Counted from the stretch's first letter, positions 1 through 12,420 are shown. The stretch is 64,000 nucleotides of DNA from Cephalotrichum gorgonifer (GCA_900312665.1 ONZQ02000005.1:908119-972118); one strand, 5' to 3'. Numbers and translations: made by a program. Notes: generated by a model not told the origin, from the sequence alone.

Positions 1-400
1 GGATGCAGGCCATTATGCGGGTCATATTAGGTGAAAGACAAGAGATGAACATTTGCCATTATGAACACAAAAGGAACAGTAATAGATGGGGAAAGGTGAA
101 TAGGATGTAATGTTGAGCGAGGTAACAAAAAAATTACACACAGTTGAAAGAAGAAAGACGTTCAATCTGTGGCTTGTTAAAACTACATCAGTGTCCAACA
201 AAGATTGGCATGTTAGATAACCCCTCTTTCAGATAGAGTACACAAATCAACCTCACTCAATTCACATGCCCATTAGCTAACCTTGTATATTCCCAATCCC
301 TGTTGCTCTTTTGTCTAGGTTCAACAGCAAGAATGCAACATTATTATTGCATTGGCTGGTATCAACACACAATAGCCCTTTTAGTCCACCCTAAAGCCAC

Positions 401-408
401 CTATATAA
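401..408 (+). promoter_or_regulatory. TATA-like box upstream of the F-box gene
   Basis: The run CTATATAA lies about 170 nt before the ATG at 579. It is the only clear core-promoter signal in positions 1-578, which otherwise hold no gene I can recognise. The link to the downstream gene is inferred from position. Confidence 0.4.
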
Positions 409-578
409 GCTAGATACTGTCAACAGGAATCTGAGAAGGTGGAACACCAACATCACATAACCGCATCCACTCCTTTGTGCACAATACAATCGGTATATAG
501 AGTCAGCAGATACTGTCTCTGACCTATGGCCATTAATTGCATCCTAGCAGCCCATATTACTGTCTAGCGAACAGCAAA

Positions 579-2483
579 ATGTCTGTCACAGTACCATGTC
601 TTGGATCATTGCCCCTTGAGGTCTTTGACATTATCTGTGAGATGCTAGTTCCGCATACAATCGCGACCCGTCCCCCGCCACTACCAACCAACCACCATAG
701 TATCCCATATACCGCAATAGCACTACCACCTCGCGAGATGATATCCATGGAAGATAACTTTTACTACAGCGAGCACTGGTTGGTTTGGAAGGTAAGCAGA
801 CGGAGTCTTCTTCGCCTCTCCGTTACCTCGCGCGCATTTCATCGCATCTGTGAGCCACACCTTTGGCGAAAGATTCTTATTCGATCCCCTAGCTCATTAG
901 CAAGGCTGGTTGACCTCTTTCGAGCAAGACCCCATCTTGGGCAATATGTCAGGGTCGTACTTGTCATCTCATTTACACCTGCAGTGCCTAACCAACCGAT
1001 TGAGCTTATCAATACCTTGATCAGCTATACACCGAACGTCCGAGACATCCTATACAGCCAGAACATACCTGGGCCTGATGATGTCACTCTAAGAGTCGAG
1101 GACTTTTCCCCACCCATTCTTGACCAAGCGCAGCGGAATTTGGTTAACACTCAGGCTCTCAATGCTATCCCCCCGTCTACACTGATCCTGGGACTGCCCC
1201 AGCTGAGGTCTTTTAGGGTCGCAGGGAGGCCTCTGACGAACAATTCCCGACTTTCGCGCCTAAAACTAGACATCTTCTCTCTCTTACCGTTTCTTCCTGC
1301 GCTCCAAACCTTGCATATCTCACACGACAGCGCCGAAAGTTGGGATGGCGGGGTGGTTCCAAGCAGCAACCCAATTCCGACGAGGCTCAGCCAAGATCTC
1401 CCTGCTACCGCAGTGGATTGGCCACGACTCGGCCCGTCCTACCCAAAGCTCCATGGCCTTAGAGACCTACGGATACTGGAAACCATGGCTTCTGAACGGC
1501 AGGTGGCAAGCTTAGTCCAGGCGTGTCCCTCGCTCGAGTGCCTGGTCATCAGATTTGTCGGCACCTATGACAGTGCTGATGACTATGACAATTTCCAGCT
1601 CTAGGCGTCCGACATTACAATAAGCCACGCCCTGAAAATCGTGTCTAACACACTCCGCACTCTCAATATAGCCAATTGCGGCCACGCGTCATACCTCAGC
1701 CGACAGACCAACAAGGCGCCCCTGCCTGAAGACCACCGCATCTTATCCCTCCCCCTTCTCTCCAAGCCGGAAGACCTCACCATTGACCTCTGGGGTCTGA
1801 TAGGAACGGTTCCGCACCTCAGACCTTCACATGCCTTCTTGCTCGCAGATCGTATTCCCCACTCGGCTGTGAAGCTCCGGTTGTTCTTTCAATGGGATCT
1901 GAACATGGACTACACGTCCAATTCCTGGCATCTCTCCTACTACGAACTTAGAGTCATTGAACATGGCCTCGTCAAGCTCCTGAATGATCCATCTCGCCAC
2001 GTTCGCGTAGTCGGCCTCGAACCTCCGCCTTACGATACGCCCGTAGCCCGGTATCTATTCAAAAAGACGATGAAGCGCATTGGAGCCACATGTCGCACAG
2101 TAGGCGCTAGGTTGATCTGCAAGCGCAGGTGGAATACTGGGACCGCCTGCGATGGTCATTTCTCCCCCGATGGAGTCGACGATGAGGATCTACAGCCCTC
2201 GCGGTATGATCACGACTACCCACGGAATGCCGAAAGGTGGAGTTTCGCAAGGACTTTGAAAGTTCTCATGAATATCCTGGCTGGTGGTGATGACCCAGGC
2301 ACGGCTCTGGCTGCGTGGGAAGAGAAAGCAACAGATGAGGATGTAGCCACGAGACAGGAGATTTCCCCTTGGCTTGAGGAGTGGGGTCATATAGTGCCCG
2401 AGATACGTGCGCGGGGGTTTCTTCGTGGAAAACATCCAAGGCCGGTGGAGGTGACTGAGGAATCACAGGTTACACTTCCATAG
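579..2483 (+). pseudogene. F-box/LRR-like protein interrupted by one in-frame stop
   Basis: One reading frame runs from the ATG at 579 to the TAG at 2481-2483 (634 sense codons) but is cut by a TAG at 1602-1604. The N-terminus resembles an F-box (LPLEVFDIICEML, then a SRAFHRICEPHLWRKI-like helix), the adaptor that links SCF ubiquitin ligases to substrates. The middle has leucine-rich-repeat texture (LRSFRVAG, LQTLHISHD, LRDLRILE, SLECLVIRF) and this continues in the same frame after the stop (LRTLNIANCG, PEDLTIDLWGL). I found no convincing intron that removes the stop: upstream GT candidates are weak and would delete LRR-like sequence. It may be a recent nonsense allele, a sequencing error or, less likely, readthrough. 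The ATG at 579 is chosen because the frame upstream has no other ATG and the F-box follows directly. The substrate is unknown. Confidence 0.6.
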
Positions 2484-2957
2484 AAAATCTATCCGACCAG
2501 AGCCGGAGGCTTACACGCTGTTTTGATTTATGATAAATATATATAGCTCACGAACGGGCTACGTGCTAAATCTCCGCCTTGGTTATACGTAGTGACTTAT
2601 TTCGCGGAGTGTTCAGTAAAGGTTATCCTCGTTTCCCACGAAGTTAGTTTCTCGTCTTCATGACGTACGGTGCTACTCGCCAGCCTGCCTGGATTAGATT
2701 CTGTCGATAACTGAGACGCCCTCGTATTCGTTCCGGGCGACTGAGGACAAAGGCGGGGCACACGAACGGACGACCTGTATAGCCTAGACATGTGCCGGAT
2801 ATGAAGTTGCCACTTCATTTGAGAAGGATTTTACCGTACCCACAAGCCCACAACTTACACAGGTATAGTTGTCTCCATGGTAGGAGAAAAGACGAGGTCT
2901 TGGTGATATTCGAAATCGAGGCATATGATCCAGCGTAGCTCACTTCTGAGTATCGAA

Positions 2958-3038
2958 GCACTAGTGGGTTAGTGGTAAACTTGGTCGTTGCCATTCCGCG
3001 ACTTCGACCAGCCCCCGGTTCAATTCCGGGCTAGTGCA
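2958..3038 (+). tRNA. tRNA-Gly(GCC), copy 1, intron-containing
   Basis: The acceptor stem GCACTAG/CTAGTGC closes exactly. D-arm GGTT/AACT, anticodon stem GGTCG/CGACC and T-arm CCCGG/CCGGG with loop TTCAATT are all present. The loop TTGCCA gives anticodon GCC, followed by about 10 extra nt before the final loop base, which I read as an intron after position 37. A T6 run about 20 nt downstream would terminate Pol III. The A box and B box (GGTTCAATTCC) are intact. Confidence 0.93.
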
Positions 3039-3637
3039 TCATGATCTCCTTCAATCTACATTTTTTGCCTCTATATAGAGAGGGGCGAACTTTTTTGTGA
3101 CGAGAGGATGATTGGTCCCGGGGTTATATGATAAGGAGAATGGTGTTCTGTAGGCTTTCACGTGGAGAGGTAGTCGAAAATAAATCTATAGCTCTCCCCG
3201 ATATCTCGTGTCTCTCTGCTTTCGATCTAGCCCTAGCAGAGGTAAGATGTAATACCCTGGGACAATGACGTATGAGTAATATTATCCGGCTAATAGTAGA
3301 TAGAATGTTATCTCATATAGGAATTCTGGAGTCAGCATTGAGAATAGGCCGTGTGTATAGACCCTGATACTTCAAGAGGGATTGATCCCAGGCATATCCA
3401 TGGATACGAGGCGGGAGGTCAACATTTGTAGCCCTCATGATATTTGCAGAAATTTCCACGTGTCAATGTAATGTTCATCCAAGCCATTGCTGCGAGGGAT
3501 TGAAGGACGATGTCAAGGGTGTACTCTATATAACATGTAGAGCTGTAGTACTCGGGCTACGTCGTCTTTGACAGAAATGTAATGATGAGACTAGTAAGCA
3601 AAAAAGCTGATATAAAGAAATGAACAGTAAAACATGA
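3039..3637. other. Spacer between two inverted tRNA-Gly genes
   Basis: No coding sequence or RNA gene recognised. It starts with the T6 terminator of tRNA copy 1 and ends with T-rich sequence (minus strand) downstream of copy 2. Confidence 0.6.
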
Positions 3638-3718
3638 TGCACTAGCCCGGAATTGAACCGGGGGCTGGTCGAAGTCGCGGAATGGCAACGACCAAGTTTA
3701 CCACTAACCCACTAGTGC
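3638..3718 (-). tRNA. tRNA-Gly(GCC), copy 2, intron-containing
   Basis: On the minus strand this is base-for-base the same 81-nt gene as the copy at 2958, including the about 10-nt intron after the GCC anticodon. The two copies converge and form an 81-bp inverted repeat with about 600 nt between them. The flanks differ beyond a few bases, so this is a dispersed gene copy rather than a recent large inversion. Confidence 0.93.
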
Positions 3719-4499
3719 TTCTCTTTCGAATACTGATAGCCTCAGTCCTGGCGGACATAAGCCGCCCACCAGAACGCACCGATCCTCACCCAGTTAAGGT
3801 TGTGGCCCGCCCCCCCCTGTATTACTACTGAAGACGGACCTGCCTGATGAAGTAGCTAGACATGAAGCCCACCCTTGGATCTCACCATCGTCTTGTTGGC
3901 TAATACTCATATGGCCTACATGCTTGAGTCGACCCTCTGATTATAGCTCAATGAGAAGGGGTAACCGAAGCGGCGTTAAGTGAAGACACTGTGGCGAGTC
4001 TAGTTCGGAAATCGGGGCCGGAACTGAGAGCTTTCCATACTGTGCCTATGTGCCTTCTCGAGGTACATTCTCGGGAGTAGAAATATAGTTCGTTGATTAT
4101 TGGCGTCTCCTGAGGGACGAGAGTACCACAAGTGGAAGTCTCAGGTGCGAGAACTAGTCCACCTTGCCTCCGAAATTCAACAGTGCCTTCGTTATCTACG
4201 CTCAACGGCGTAGTCACATGTTCTGAGTGTCACTTAGGAGCCGAAATAGGGGGCACTCGGCAACAAGTCACATACATGTTCCATTGCGTGAAGTCTCCAA
4301 GCCATGGTTACATAGGGTCAAGAAAGCGCGGTAATGATACTATAAGTTAAAGCTCGAAAGTTATAGTCAGTGCAAGTCCTCAACCATAGTTCCCTGCACA
4401 CTGAGAGTAGCAACACAAGAACTGGGACATTGACAGAAAACCAATTCATTTGTTATAGTGCCCAACAGAGAAAATCTTTAGGGGAAAAATAAAGATACC
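3719..4499. other. Intergenic, nothing recognised
   Basis: Short open frames occur on both strands but none has a recognisable domain, splice structure or biased composition. The left end includes the 5' flank of tRNA copy 2; the right end is the 3' side of the ankyrin gene. Confidence 0.5.
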
Positions 4500-5885
4500 T
4501 CATCGTGTGTGCCAGGTACTATACCTTTTCCACGCAGGCAAATATACCGGCTCGTTGCCCAACGCATCTCTCAAGTCCATATCGGCCTCTCCCGTATTGA
4601 CTAGAAGCCTTGTAACTTTATAATGGCTGTAATGTGCAATGTGGAATAGCGCTGTCCGGCCATCATTATCTTTTGCGTTGATGTCTACCTTGCCCGTATC
4701 AAGCAGCATCTTCACAATAGCCTCCTCCGATCTCACAGCTGCGATACACAGTGCTGTCTGGCCCTCGTTGTCTTTCGAGTTGATATCGATAGTGCCCATG
4801 TCGAGTAGGTGCTTAAAGGCTACTTTATTCCCGAGTGCTGCAGCTTGTGAAAGCATTGACCGGCCTTTCCTGTCCTTCCAGTTGGTCTCAAATCTTCCTG
4901 TATCAAATAACAGCTCGGTAATAGACGATCTGCGATGGAACAACGAGCACGTAAGCAGCGCCTGGCCGTCGACATCGTTGGAAGTGACATCAGCTTTGCC
5001 CTTCTCGAGCAATAGCTTAACAACAGGCACATGGCCTTTCCAAATTGCCAGGAATAGTGGTGTCCGGCCGCAGGCGTCTTTCACATCGATGTCCACGTTT
5101 CCCGTAGCAATAAGTAGCCGAATGATAGTCTCATGCCCGTATTTCGCGGCCCATGATAGTGGCGTCCTTCCAGTGAGATCCCGTGAGTCGACATTGGCCT
5201 TACTCTCCAACAGCATCTTGACGATAGCCTCATGCCCTTTCCCAGCAGCCACCGAAAGTGGTGTCCGGCCGTACGCATTCCTCCGGTCGATATCGTACCC
5301 TGGGCCGAGTAGCGGTATTCGGGCCCCGCCATACTTCAAGTCGAAATCGGCCTTATGTTTCAGCAAACACTTAACAAGAGCTTCACGTCTCCTCCCAACG
5401 GCCGCCTCAAGTGCCATCCCGCCGTCGGTATTTGTCCAAATCGTATCCGCGCTTGCATCAAGCAGTAGCCTAACCACGGCCTCGTGCCCTCTCTTGGCAG
5501 CTGCCGAAAGCGACGATCGCTGGTAGATGCCCACAGATGTGGTGTCGATGACATTGGCGCCCGCGTCGAGCAGCAGCTTGATAATAGCCTCTTGTCCTCT
5601 CCTGGCGGCTATTAAAATTGACGGCGAGCAATCAGGACCCTCCCACTTTATAACCGCCTCGCGATTGGTACTGATGAACTTCTTCACAGTTTCGGAACGG
5701 TTGTGGCTGAGAGCCCAGAATAGTCCGGAGCATTGAGACAGTCGGATATTACAGTTGTACAAGTAAGGGTCGAACAGGTTGAAGAGACGGTGATTGGTTT
5801 GGACCAGCACATTGATATCTCGCTGACTTAGACGTGCTGCTACATCCAAGAGTAACTCGTTTGGGAAGTCGACCAACATGTTCAA
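4500..5885 (-). CDS. F-box/ankyrin-repeat protein
   Basis: Intronless frame of 461 aa. Residues 1-50 look like an F-box (DFPNELLLDVAARLSQRDIN, then LVQTNHRLFNLFDPYLY), the usual start of the large fungal family of F-box/ankyrin proteins. The rest is about ten ankyrin repeats with the signatures GRTPLSVAAGKGHEAIVKMLL, GRTPLSWAAKYGHETIIRLL, GQTALCIAAVRSEEAIVKMLL and GRTALFHIAHYSHYKVTRLL. The predicted role is substrate recognition for an SCF ubiquitin ligase through the ankyrin surface; no substrate can be inferred. Start is ATG 5885, with a second in-frame ATG two codons on. The ankyrin stack runs to the C-terminus, which ends abruptly in a short non-repeat tail. The next gene upstream on the same strand is an NLR-like receptor, about 600 nt away, too far for co-transcription. 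Confidence 0.9.
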   Translation of the reverse strand: MNMLVDFPNELLLDVAARLSQRDINVLVQTNHRLFNLFDPYLYNCNIRLSQCSGLFWALSHNRSETVKKFISTNREAVIKWEGPDCSPSILIAARRGQEAIIKLLLDAGANVIDTTSVGIYQRSSLSAAAKRGHEAVVRLLLDASADTIWTNTDGGMALEAAVGRRREALVKCLLKHKADFDLKYGGARIPLLGPGYDIDRRNAYGRTPLSVAAGKGHEAIVKMLLESKANVDSRDLTGRTPLSWAAKYGHETIIRLLIATGNVDIDVKDACGRTPLFLAIWKGHVPVVKLLLEKGKADVTSNDVDGQALLTCSLFHRRSSITELLFDTGRFETNWKDRKGRSMLSQAAALGNKVAFKHLLDMGTIDINSKDNEGQTALCIAAVRSEEAIVKMLLDTGKVDINAKDNDGRTALFHIAHYSHYKVTRLLVNTGEADMDLRDALGNEPVYLPAWKRYSTWHTR

Positions 5886-6485
5886 ACCCAGGCTATATTA
5901 AGCTCGTAAGGGGTATCTGTGTCGGTGGACGAAGGGAGTAAAATTGACGACAGTGTGCCGGTTTATGTATGGTGGTGGGGAAGGTGCATGTACTTATGTT
6001 TTTCCGCCTCCAGGACACCTCTAGGATACTCGTAGGCTGCGGCTAACAGCTACCAGCCCTGAAACAACTCACGCGTGCTCTAACTTTGCCCATAAGAGTA
6101 GGCAGAAGAGTCATTGTCATCGCAATAACAGGAGCGGGGGTATCTGCTTGGATCCTACCATGTCCAACCTACCTAATTTGGCCACTAGCGTTGACTCAGA
6201 CTGGACTTATCATAGAACCCGTACTACCCTGCCGCTGGGAGTGGGGCGGGCTGCTGCCACATACCCTCTCCTCTTGTATCTATCCATCGCAAGGCAAGGG
6301 CCATAAACCTCATAGATGCATGGCATAGGGAATAATGTTTATACTCGTTTGGTTAGACTGGAACTCCCATGTGACGTGGCATGCAAGGGTCTGAACGCAT
6401 AGGTGGCTGAACCTAACTTGAGACCCGGCTCTGCGAATTCGGGTCTCACAACTACGAAAGACAGTCGCTATTATTTCCCAACCGC
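5886..6485. other. Intergenic between ankyrin gene and NLR gene
   Basis: Promoter side of the ankyrin gene and 3' side of the NLR gene. No RNA gene or coding region recognised. Confidence 0.5.
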
Positions 6486-9400
6486 TCATGCCAATGTCCT
6501 CTCCTCCTCAAATTTCAGACCATTCTTCACGATTACAAACTTGTCATGTACGCAGAAGACGAATCCGCCGTCCATTGTTTGCGCTGGAACAAGTTCAACA
6601 CTGCCAGTGCCGAACTCGCTCGGAATGATAAAGTGTCGGGTGTACCGATCGTGGGCTGAGTTCAGGTCGATCGATGATAACCATTGGTTCTGGTGTAAAA
6701 AAAGAAAGTGGCCATTCGATCGGCGTGTTCCGAGCAAGTGACGACAGATGCTTGAGTGGATGCTTCGTGTAGGAATGATTGGGCCGCCTTCTGGCGCCTC
6801 TTTCAGGTGGAAAGCTCGGATTACCGAGTTTGTTATGAAGACCCGTCGCTGTTGAATCTCCACTACTACCATTTGCGTCTCCGGGTCAAAGATGAAGGAC
6901 GTGAACCCTTCCAGGACCGACTCCTCTTCGACATCATAGCGGAGCTGATACTCTCGCAAGGCGGTCTTCGTAGCCATTCCTTCAAGAGAATAAGTGGTGA
7001 GCCTTTGACCATCTGTCAAAAGCGCAAAGCGCTCTGGATAGGCGGAAGAAGGAAGAGCAGCCCATTTCCAGATTGTTCGCCCATACAAGTCAGAGGCCAA
7101 TACTCCGAGAAGAGTCCAGTCACCAGTAAAGTAGATGTAATCTGCCTTGGTCGTCGAGATCAACAAAAGCTCCCCGGAGTCATCAAAAATGATCTGGTGA
7201 ATAGGTGTGGCAAGATGTATGCGGAATCTCATACGTTCTGGTCTCAAGACAGCGGTTTGAGAGACATCAAGTTGCCAAACCTGAACAAAACGATTTGAGT
7301 CGCTTGAGGCAATAACTCCTTCACGCGTGAGGACGATGCTGCGTATCGAAACGTCATGGGAGTACGCGACCCCCATGCATTGTCCATCATTCGAATTGTA
7401 TGCCAGGACCTGGCCGGTTTGGTTCCCGACGAAGACTAGGGGCAAAACCTTATGTGCCTCCATCGCAGTCAGCTTTGAAGTCCGGAACAGCTCATATTGA
7501 CCCTCCGTAACCGGTATAATGCTCGCTTGGTCGCTGGTGCTAGCCTCTTCCTCAACATTCTTCCGCACCAACGCTGAAGGAGACCACACCCTCATCTTAT
7601 CGTCATCGATATCAGCAAGATTGAAACCGTCGGAAGTGAAATTGAGCAGCCGAAATGAGCGGTCAGGTGTTAGAACGTGGTACAGGACAGACAAGGATTC
7701 AAAATCCCATATTCGTAAGTTACCGAGGATATCGACCGTTGCGATTGTATGTCCATCGGCCGAGCAGGAGACAGCATTGAGAATTGCAGGTTTCTCCGGT
7801 TCTTGGCAATGGACTAATCCGCCCGACCAGGAGTCGAATAGCGCGAGATGGGATTCGCTGTAGGCGACAAGCAACAGGCCAACATCGGGGTTAGGGTTGA
7901 ATACTAGTTGCGAGGGTGCCCGCCAATTTCCATCAATAGCCCATCCGATGAAGTTCGCGCTCTCGAAATCGAAAAGACAAACAGGGCTGTTTCGGTACGC
8001 AAGGGCAAGCACATCGAGCCCTGGCGAAATAGAAGCTGCGAAGGGCGCCTTGTTAAGCGCTGACTCGACCTTGCCAGCTGAGAGAGGTGGCTGATATTCG
8101 TACGAGCGCTGCTCCAGAACATCGCCCGTGGATATTTGCCATTTGAAGACATATCCATGTCCAGTAACCCCTAGCAGGTAACCTGAACAGGACATCAGGA
8201 GAAGGCACCGAGCCCCAATCCGGACACTCCACAAAATGTTGCCTTCCAGATCCCACAAGGTGACGAATTTCCTGCTGCAAGCAGCGATGAAGGCACCAGA
8301 GGGGTCGAAATAGAGAAGATCAATCGACAAATCATGTTCTATCTCCAGTTCTTTCTGGAAGCTCCCGTGATTGAAGAGGTGGATCTTTCCAGACTCAAAA
8401 CCAACGGCTAGAAGATTGTTGCCTGATGCCAAAGTGGCTGGAGTTTCGTTCTCAAATGCGATAGTGGCTATACAGTCATCCCAGTTCTCACTCCGATTTC
8501 CCAAGAGTGTCAGACCATCGTCAACTCGGCCAAACTGCTGATATATCGATGAGCTTATTGGACAAAGTGGGGGTATGAGGAAGTAGATGGATTGTGGGGA
8601 GGAGGCTAGAGTCCCGAATTTGGTAACCAGCCTACTGAGGTCTGTTGCCCAGCTCTCAATAGTTTTGACATAATGGCGAGGTGATCGATATCTTGCCCTC
8701 CTGTCCAGGTAGGCCTTGAGATTCTTCGCGGTGCGAATCAGGCGGTGGAGGTCATTCCTCGCCGCCAGCTTCTCCACCCAGCTGAGAACAGTACTTGTCA
8801 AGAAGTCGCTCAACGCGATGAGGAGGTCATCGCTCTCGAATGGTGCAAAATACACATGTTCGGAGAACTGCGTTATGGCGTAGTCAAGCATGAGAGAAGG
8901 CGCTCGTTGTGGTTGTTTTTGGTTCACCAGACGCCTGTTTTTAGGCGGCTGCATCTCTGGACTCACCAGTAGTCGCAAACACACGAGAGCCATCCGTTCA
9001 TGTGCCTGGGACCTGGCAATTTTGAAATCCCCCGCATCGTCCGTTAAGAGGAATTCGCGGGTGCTGTTGTGGATGACATGGGCGACGTCGTCGCCTTGCT
9101 TATCGACACATAAGAGGTTTCCACACAGTCCTTCGATTGCTGATTTCGCGCTGGGAAGGTGGACCTTAATGTCCAGTTGGAGGGCGTGTGAGAGCTCAGG
9201 AACTGTGAGGCGCCTAGATGCCAAGACCACCCACATTAATATGGCTTGTGTGATGTGCTTCTCTCTTTTGTTTTGTGCCATTTCCGACATCATTCTGCGA
9301 TAGTACGGTATCATACCCTCAGGAATACCCTCAATGATCTCTAGGATAGTCTCATACCCGTAGACATTCTCAAGTTCATCCATAACCAACCTGGACCACA

Positions 9401-11580
9401 GGAAGGATGCTCCAGATTTAGCTAGGATGCGGCGGGTGAGGCTTTCCTTGTCCTCTTCGAGCTCGATAGGGAGAAGCTCTATGCGATTCCGAATAAAGAG
9501 CTCTATATCGTGCATCGTGTTTTTGTATGGTATCTCAATAACGAAGGAAGTAAACCCTTCCAGGTAGCGAGAGACCTTCTGCATGTCTGGTAACTTGCGA
9601 CTGGTGACAAATATCCGCAAGGGAAAGTGTGGCATGGATCCTTTCAGGAGCGCGAATAATTCGACGTATTTGACGCACTCATCTATCCCATCTATAATCC
9701 AGAAATATGGCGAAAACATTGTCACCTATTTCTCGTTAGACACTGGGACCCAGGGGAGAGACCAGAGATGGGGTTGGCGGTGAGAGGGGCTGACCTGAAA
9801 GATACATGATTTGAAGACTTTGAGCCAGATGGTACGAGCATTATCCTGATCAAACGTGCATCCATTACTATGGAGCTTGACAATCGCCTTGCGCACAGCC
9901 GCATTGGTTGTAGCCATGTGGTAGGCAATAGACCGCAGACAAACTGCTAGCGAATCGGTTGTCTTGTTCCCGAAATGGAAAAAATGAGTCGAACACTGCA
10001 GCCGAGATTCATGGAAACATGCAGCGACATGGGCCGATAACATGGTCTTCCCTGTTCCAGGGCGGGCATTTACCCAATAGATGGATGGAGCGAATAGTGT
10101 TCCGTGCTCGATATCTAGAGGCAAGTCCTTCCACTCCAAGAAGTCTTTTCGCTGTTCAATCCATTGGCAAGAGCCTTCCAACACATCGTGATGCTCGTCC
10201 GGAAGCATTACCGGTTGTAGCAACGCTTGTACAACTCGCAACTGGTCTTTTGACGTCTGCTCTAACACTGCAAAATCTTGATAGCAGAGTTAGTCTCAGG
10301 TGAAGACCGGTATAAACCATGACCAGGGTGAAAACCTACTATCATGAAGGACATCATGAACTGCAGATCCGAGCGTGTTCTTCAAGGAAATATAATTCGA
10401 ATCCTCGGTGCTGTGGAACTTGCAGATGTCGCGGTGATTGGCATTAAGATAGTGAACACGTTCATTCCTGAACCCGGCCCCTATTGCCCACGTTGTGATT
10501 TAGTCAACCATCCGTATGAGGTACAAAACGCCATGAATAGTGGAAATCCTCACCCAGGACCGCAGAGTTCTTGTCCACAATCAAAGTAGAAGAGACTCCA
10601 ATCTTGGTCTCGAGCGTCTCATAAAACGAGTGTATGAGTAACTCGTGGGCAAACTTGCCGAAGTCGTCATTGATGAGTTGTGTGGATGTAGAGCCGGTTG
10701 TTAGATCGTTCACGTACTCTCGTGCCGATGAGATGCCGGCGGCTCCAGATATTCTTAGGATCAGGTTCAAGACCGCGGCGTAGTCGGAGCCTCGATGAGG
10801 CGTCGCGAGGAATACCATGCACCGAATACGCTGTGACCAGTTGCGCTGCATAGTATCCTCATTTGCTAGATTGAATGCCTAGTGGTGGTGTTAGGCAAGT
10901 CTATCATGTCGCCTGAGCGACGTTGTATGGTAACAAATGCCAACGGGCAAGATAAAGGATAGGGATATTTCCTCCTACCTTCTTAATGACCAACCCACCC
11001 ATAGAATGCCCTACTAAGATAATAGGTCTCTGCCCAAGTTACAATTCATTAGCCAACATCACAACATTTTTTCCTGGGGAAGACAAGGACTCGTACACTT
11101 TCGTTCTGTCGTAACACAGTTGACGATCTGATCTCCTCGTACAACGCCCGGCCAAAGTCATGGACGTTTAGGATGCTAGGTTTTGTGCTTCCCCAATCGC
11201 TCTCATATCCAAAGCTGTGGATGCTGACATGTCGAAACTCGGGTTCCAGCGGCAACCACTGTTTGGGCCAGAAGTACCGCGGGTCATCGCCCTTCCGCCA
11301 CGTCTTTATAGACCCTCCGCGTAGACCATGAACAAAAATAAGGTCCACCAGTGGCTCAGGGGGGGATGATAGAAGTCGAAGGCCGAGCGGTCCCCTCTTA
11401 TCCTCGGCCGTTTCAGCCTGTCGCTGTGGAGCCCGTGCCAAGCTAAACCCACGGAGGATAGACGGTCCTCGGGGTGTGTGATTTGCTCTTCCCCTATGTG
11501 GCAGGGATGCTGACTCCGGCTATTAATGCCGTTAGTAAATGGAAAATTGCTTTCAACAAGAGTGCAAAATATACCTCCAT
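6486..11580 (-). CDS. NLR-like protein: SesB-type hydrolase, NACHT, WD40
   Basis: Seven exons: 11580-11575, 11519-11097, 11029-10979, 10878-10554, 10480-10340, 10267-9795 and 9725-6486, giving 1552 aa. All six introns (55-100 nt) have GT..AG ends and most have CTAAC/CTAAT-like branch sites. The N-terminal alpha/beta-hydrolase (SesB/lipase-like) has FVHGLRGG at about 64-71, the nucleophile elbow GHSMGG with Ser152, and ATPHRGSDY. The NACHT NTPase has Walker A ARPGTGKT at 383-390 and Walker B FWIIDGIDEC at 481-490. The C-terminal half is divergent WD40 (VTLWDLEG, LRIWDFES, MRVWSPSA, VQVWQLDV), the presumed ligand sensor. In fungi this architecture belongs to NOD-like receptors tied to heterokaryon incompatibility and immunity; the ligand here is unknown. 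The first exon is only six bases (ATG GAG), chosen because it alone joins in frame to exon 2. No disabling change is seen, so it looks functional. Confidence 0.85.
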
Positions 11581-12420
11581 CGCTTCCGGGCATTGGCTAC
11601 GAAACACGGAGCTTGGCGAATGTTGAGTACCCAGCAAAGTTCCGTCTGTCTTGGGGTTCACACTTACTGTCCTTCAACCTTGATGCTTACCCCGCCTCAC
11701 AGTCCTTCCCGCATGAGCCCGGTCCGATATTTGATCCGACAAGGCCAAGTTGGACCGTCGGCGCTTAGAGAAAAATATCATTGGCCGCGACTTGGTAGGA
11801 TATGGTTTCACAGGCCAGCTGGTAATCCCCCCTCTAATCGATGAGCTCTCACGGGGTATTCGTATACTACATGTGCATTTTTGCCCACCTCCTTGATATC
11901 ATAGCCCCGATCCCTCATGTCTCATTAATGACCACGCGCTCGAGTAAGCAGGCAGTCGCAGCTAGCAAAAGCGCGCAGGCTATCTATCACATGCGCCCGA
12001 CGACTAATCACATAGAGGAATGATGTTCTGGGGGAATGTACATTCCAACACAGTGGGCGTTCTAAGAACCCCGCATTCCAAGAGCAAGACACTCCGATGG
12101 GATGGGAGCGCCCATATACAGTCTACAGGCCATAAACCCACAGCCTCTAGCATGTACCAGTTATCTCTTCTTCCTTGATAGCAGTAGTCAAGCAAAGTCA
12201 TTGATCTAGAGTATTAATTGACAGAAGTCTCCTCTAGAAGATACTTTGCATGATATGACTACAACCGACGACGATACTGTACTATTTTGGCCCTTACTCC
12301 AAGCCAGGAACAAGGCCTTGACACACCGGAAGACCGTTACGACTCAGTTCATAACACTTGAGTTTTGTTTCTGTTTTTATCCTGCCGCCTAATCCTTCTA
12401 AGAACGTGACCTCGACGGCT
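11581..12420. other. Divergent promoter region, NLR gene and fructosamine kinase gene
   Basis: Contains the upstream regions of two divergently transcribed genes. I see no RNA gene and no convincing coding sequence; open frames here lack splice or domain support. Confidence 0.45.

Noticed and set aside
4639..5526. 295-codon plus-strand frame over the ankyrin gene
   Set aside because: Shadow of the ankyrin repeats; no independent domain.
10879..11096. Apparent stop and frame change in the NLR hydrolase region
   Set aside because: Removed by a 67-nt intron with donor GTACGA and branch CTAAT, and by the following 100-nt intron; the GHSMGG motif then reads through in frame.
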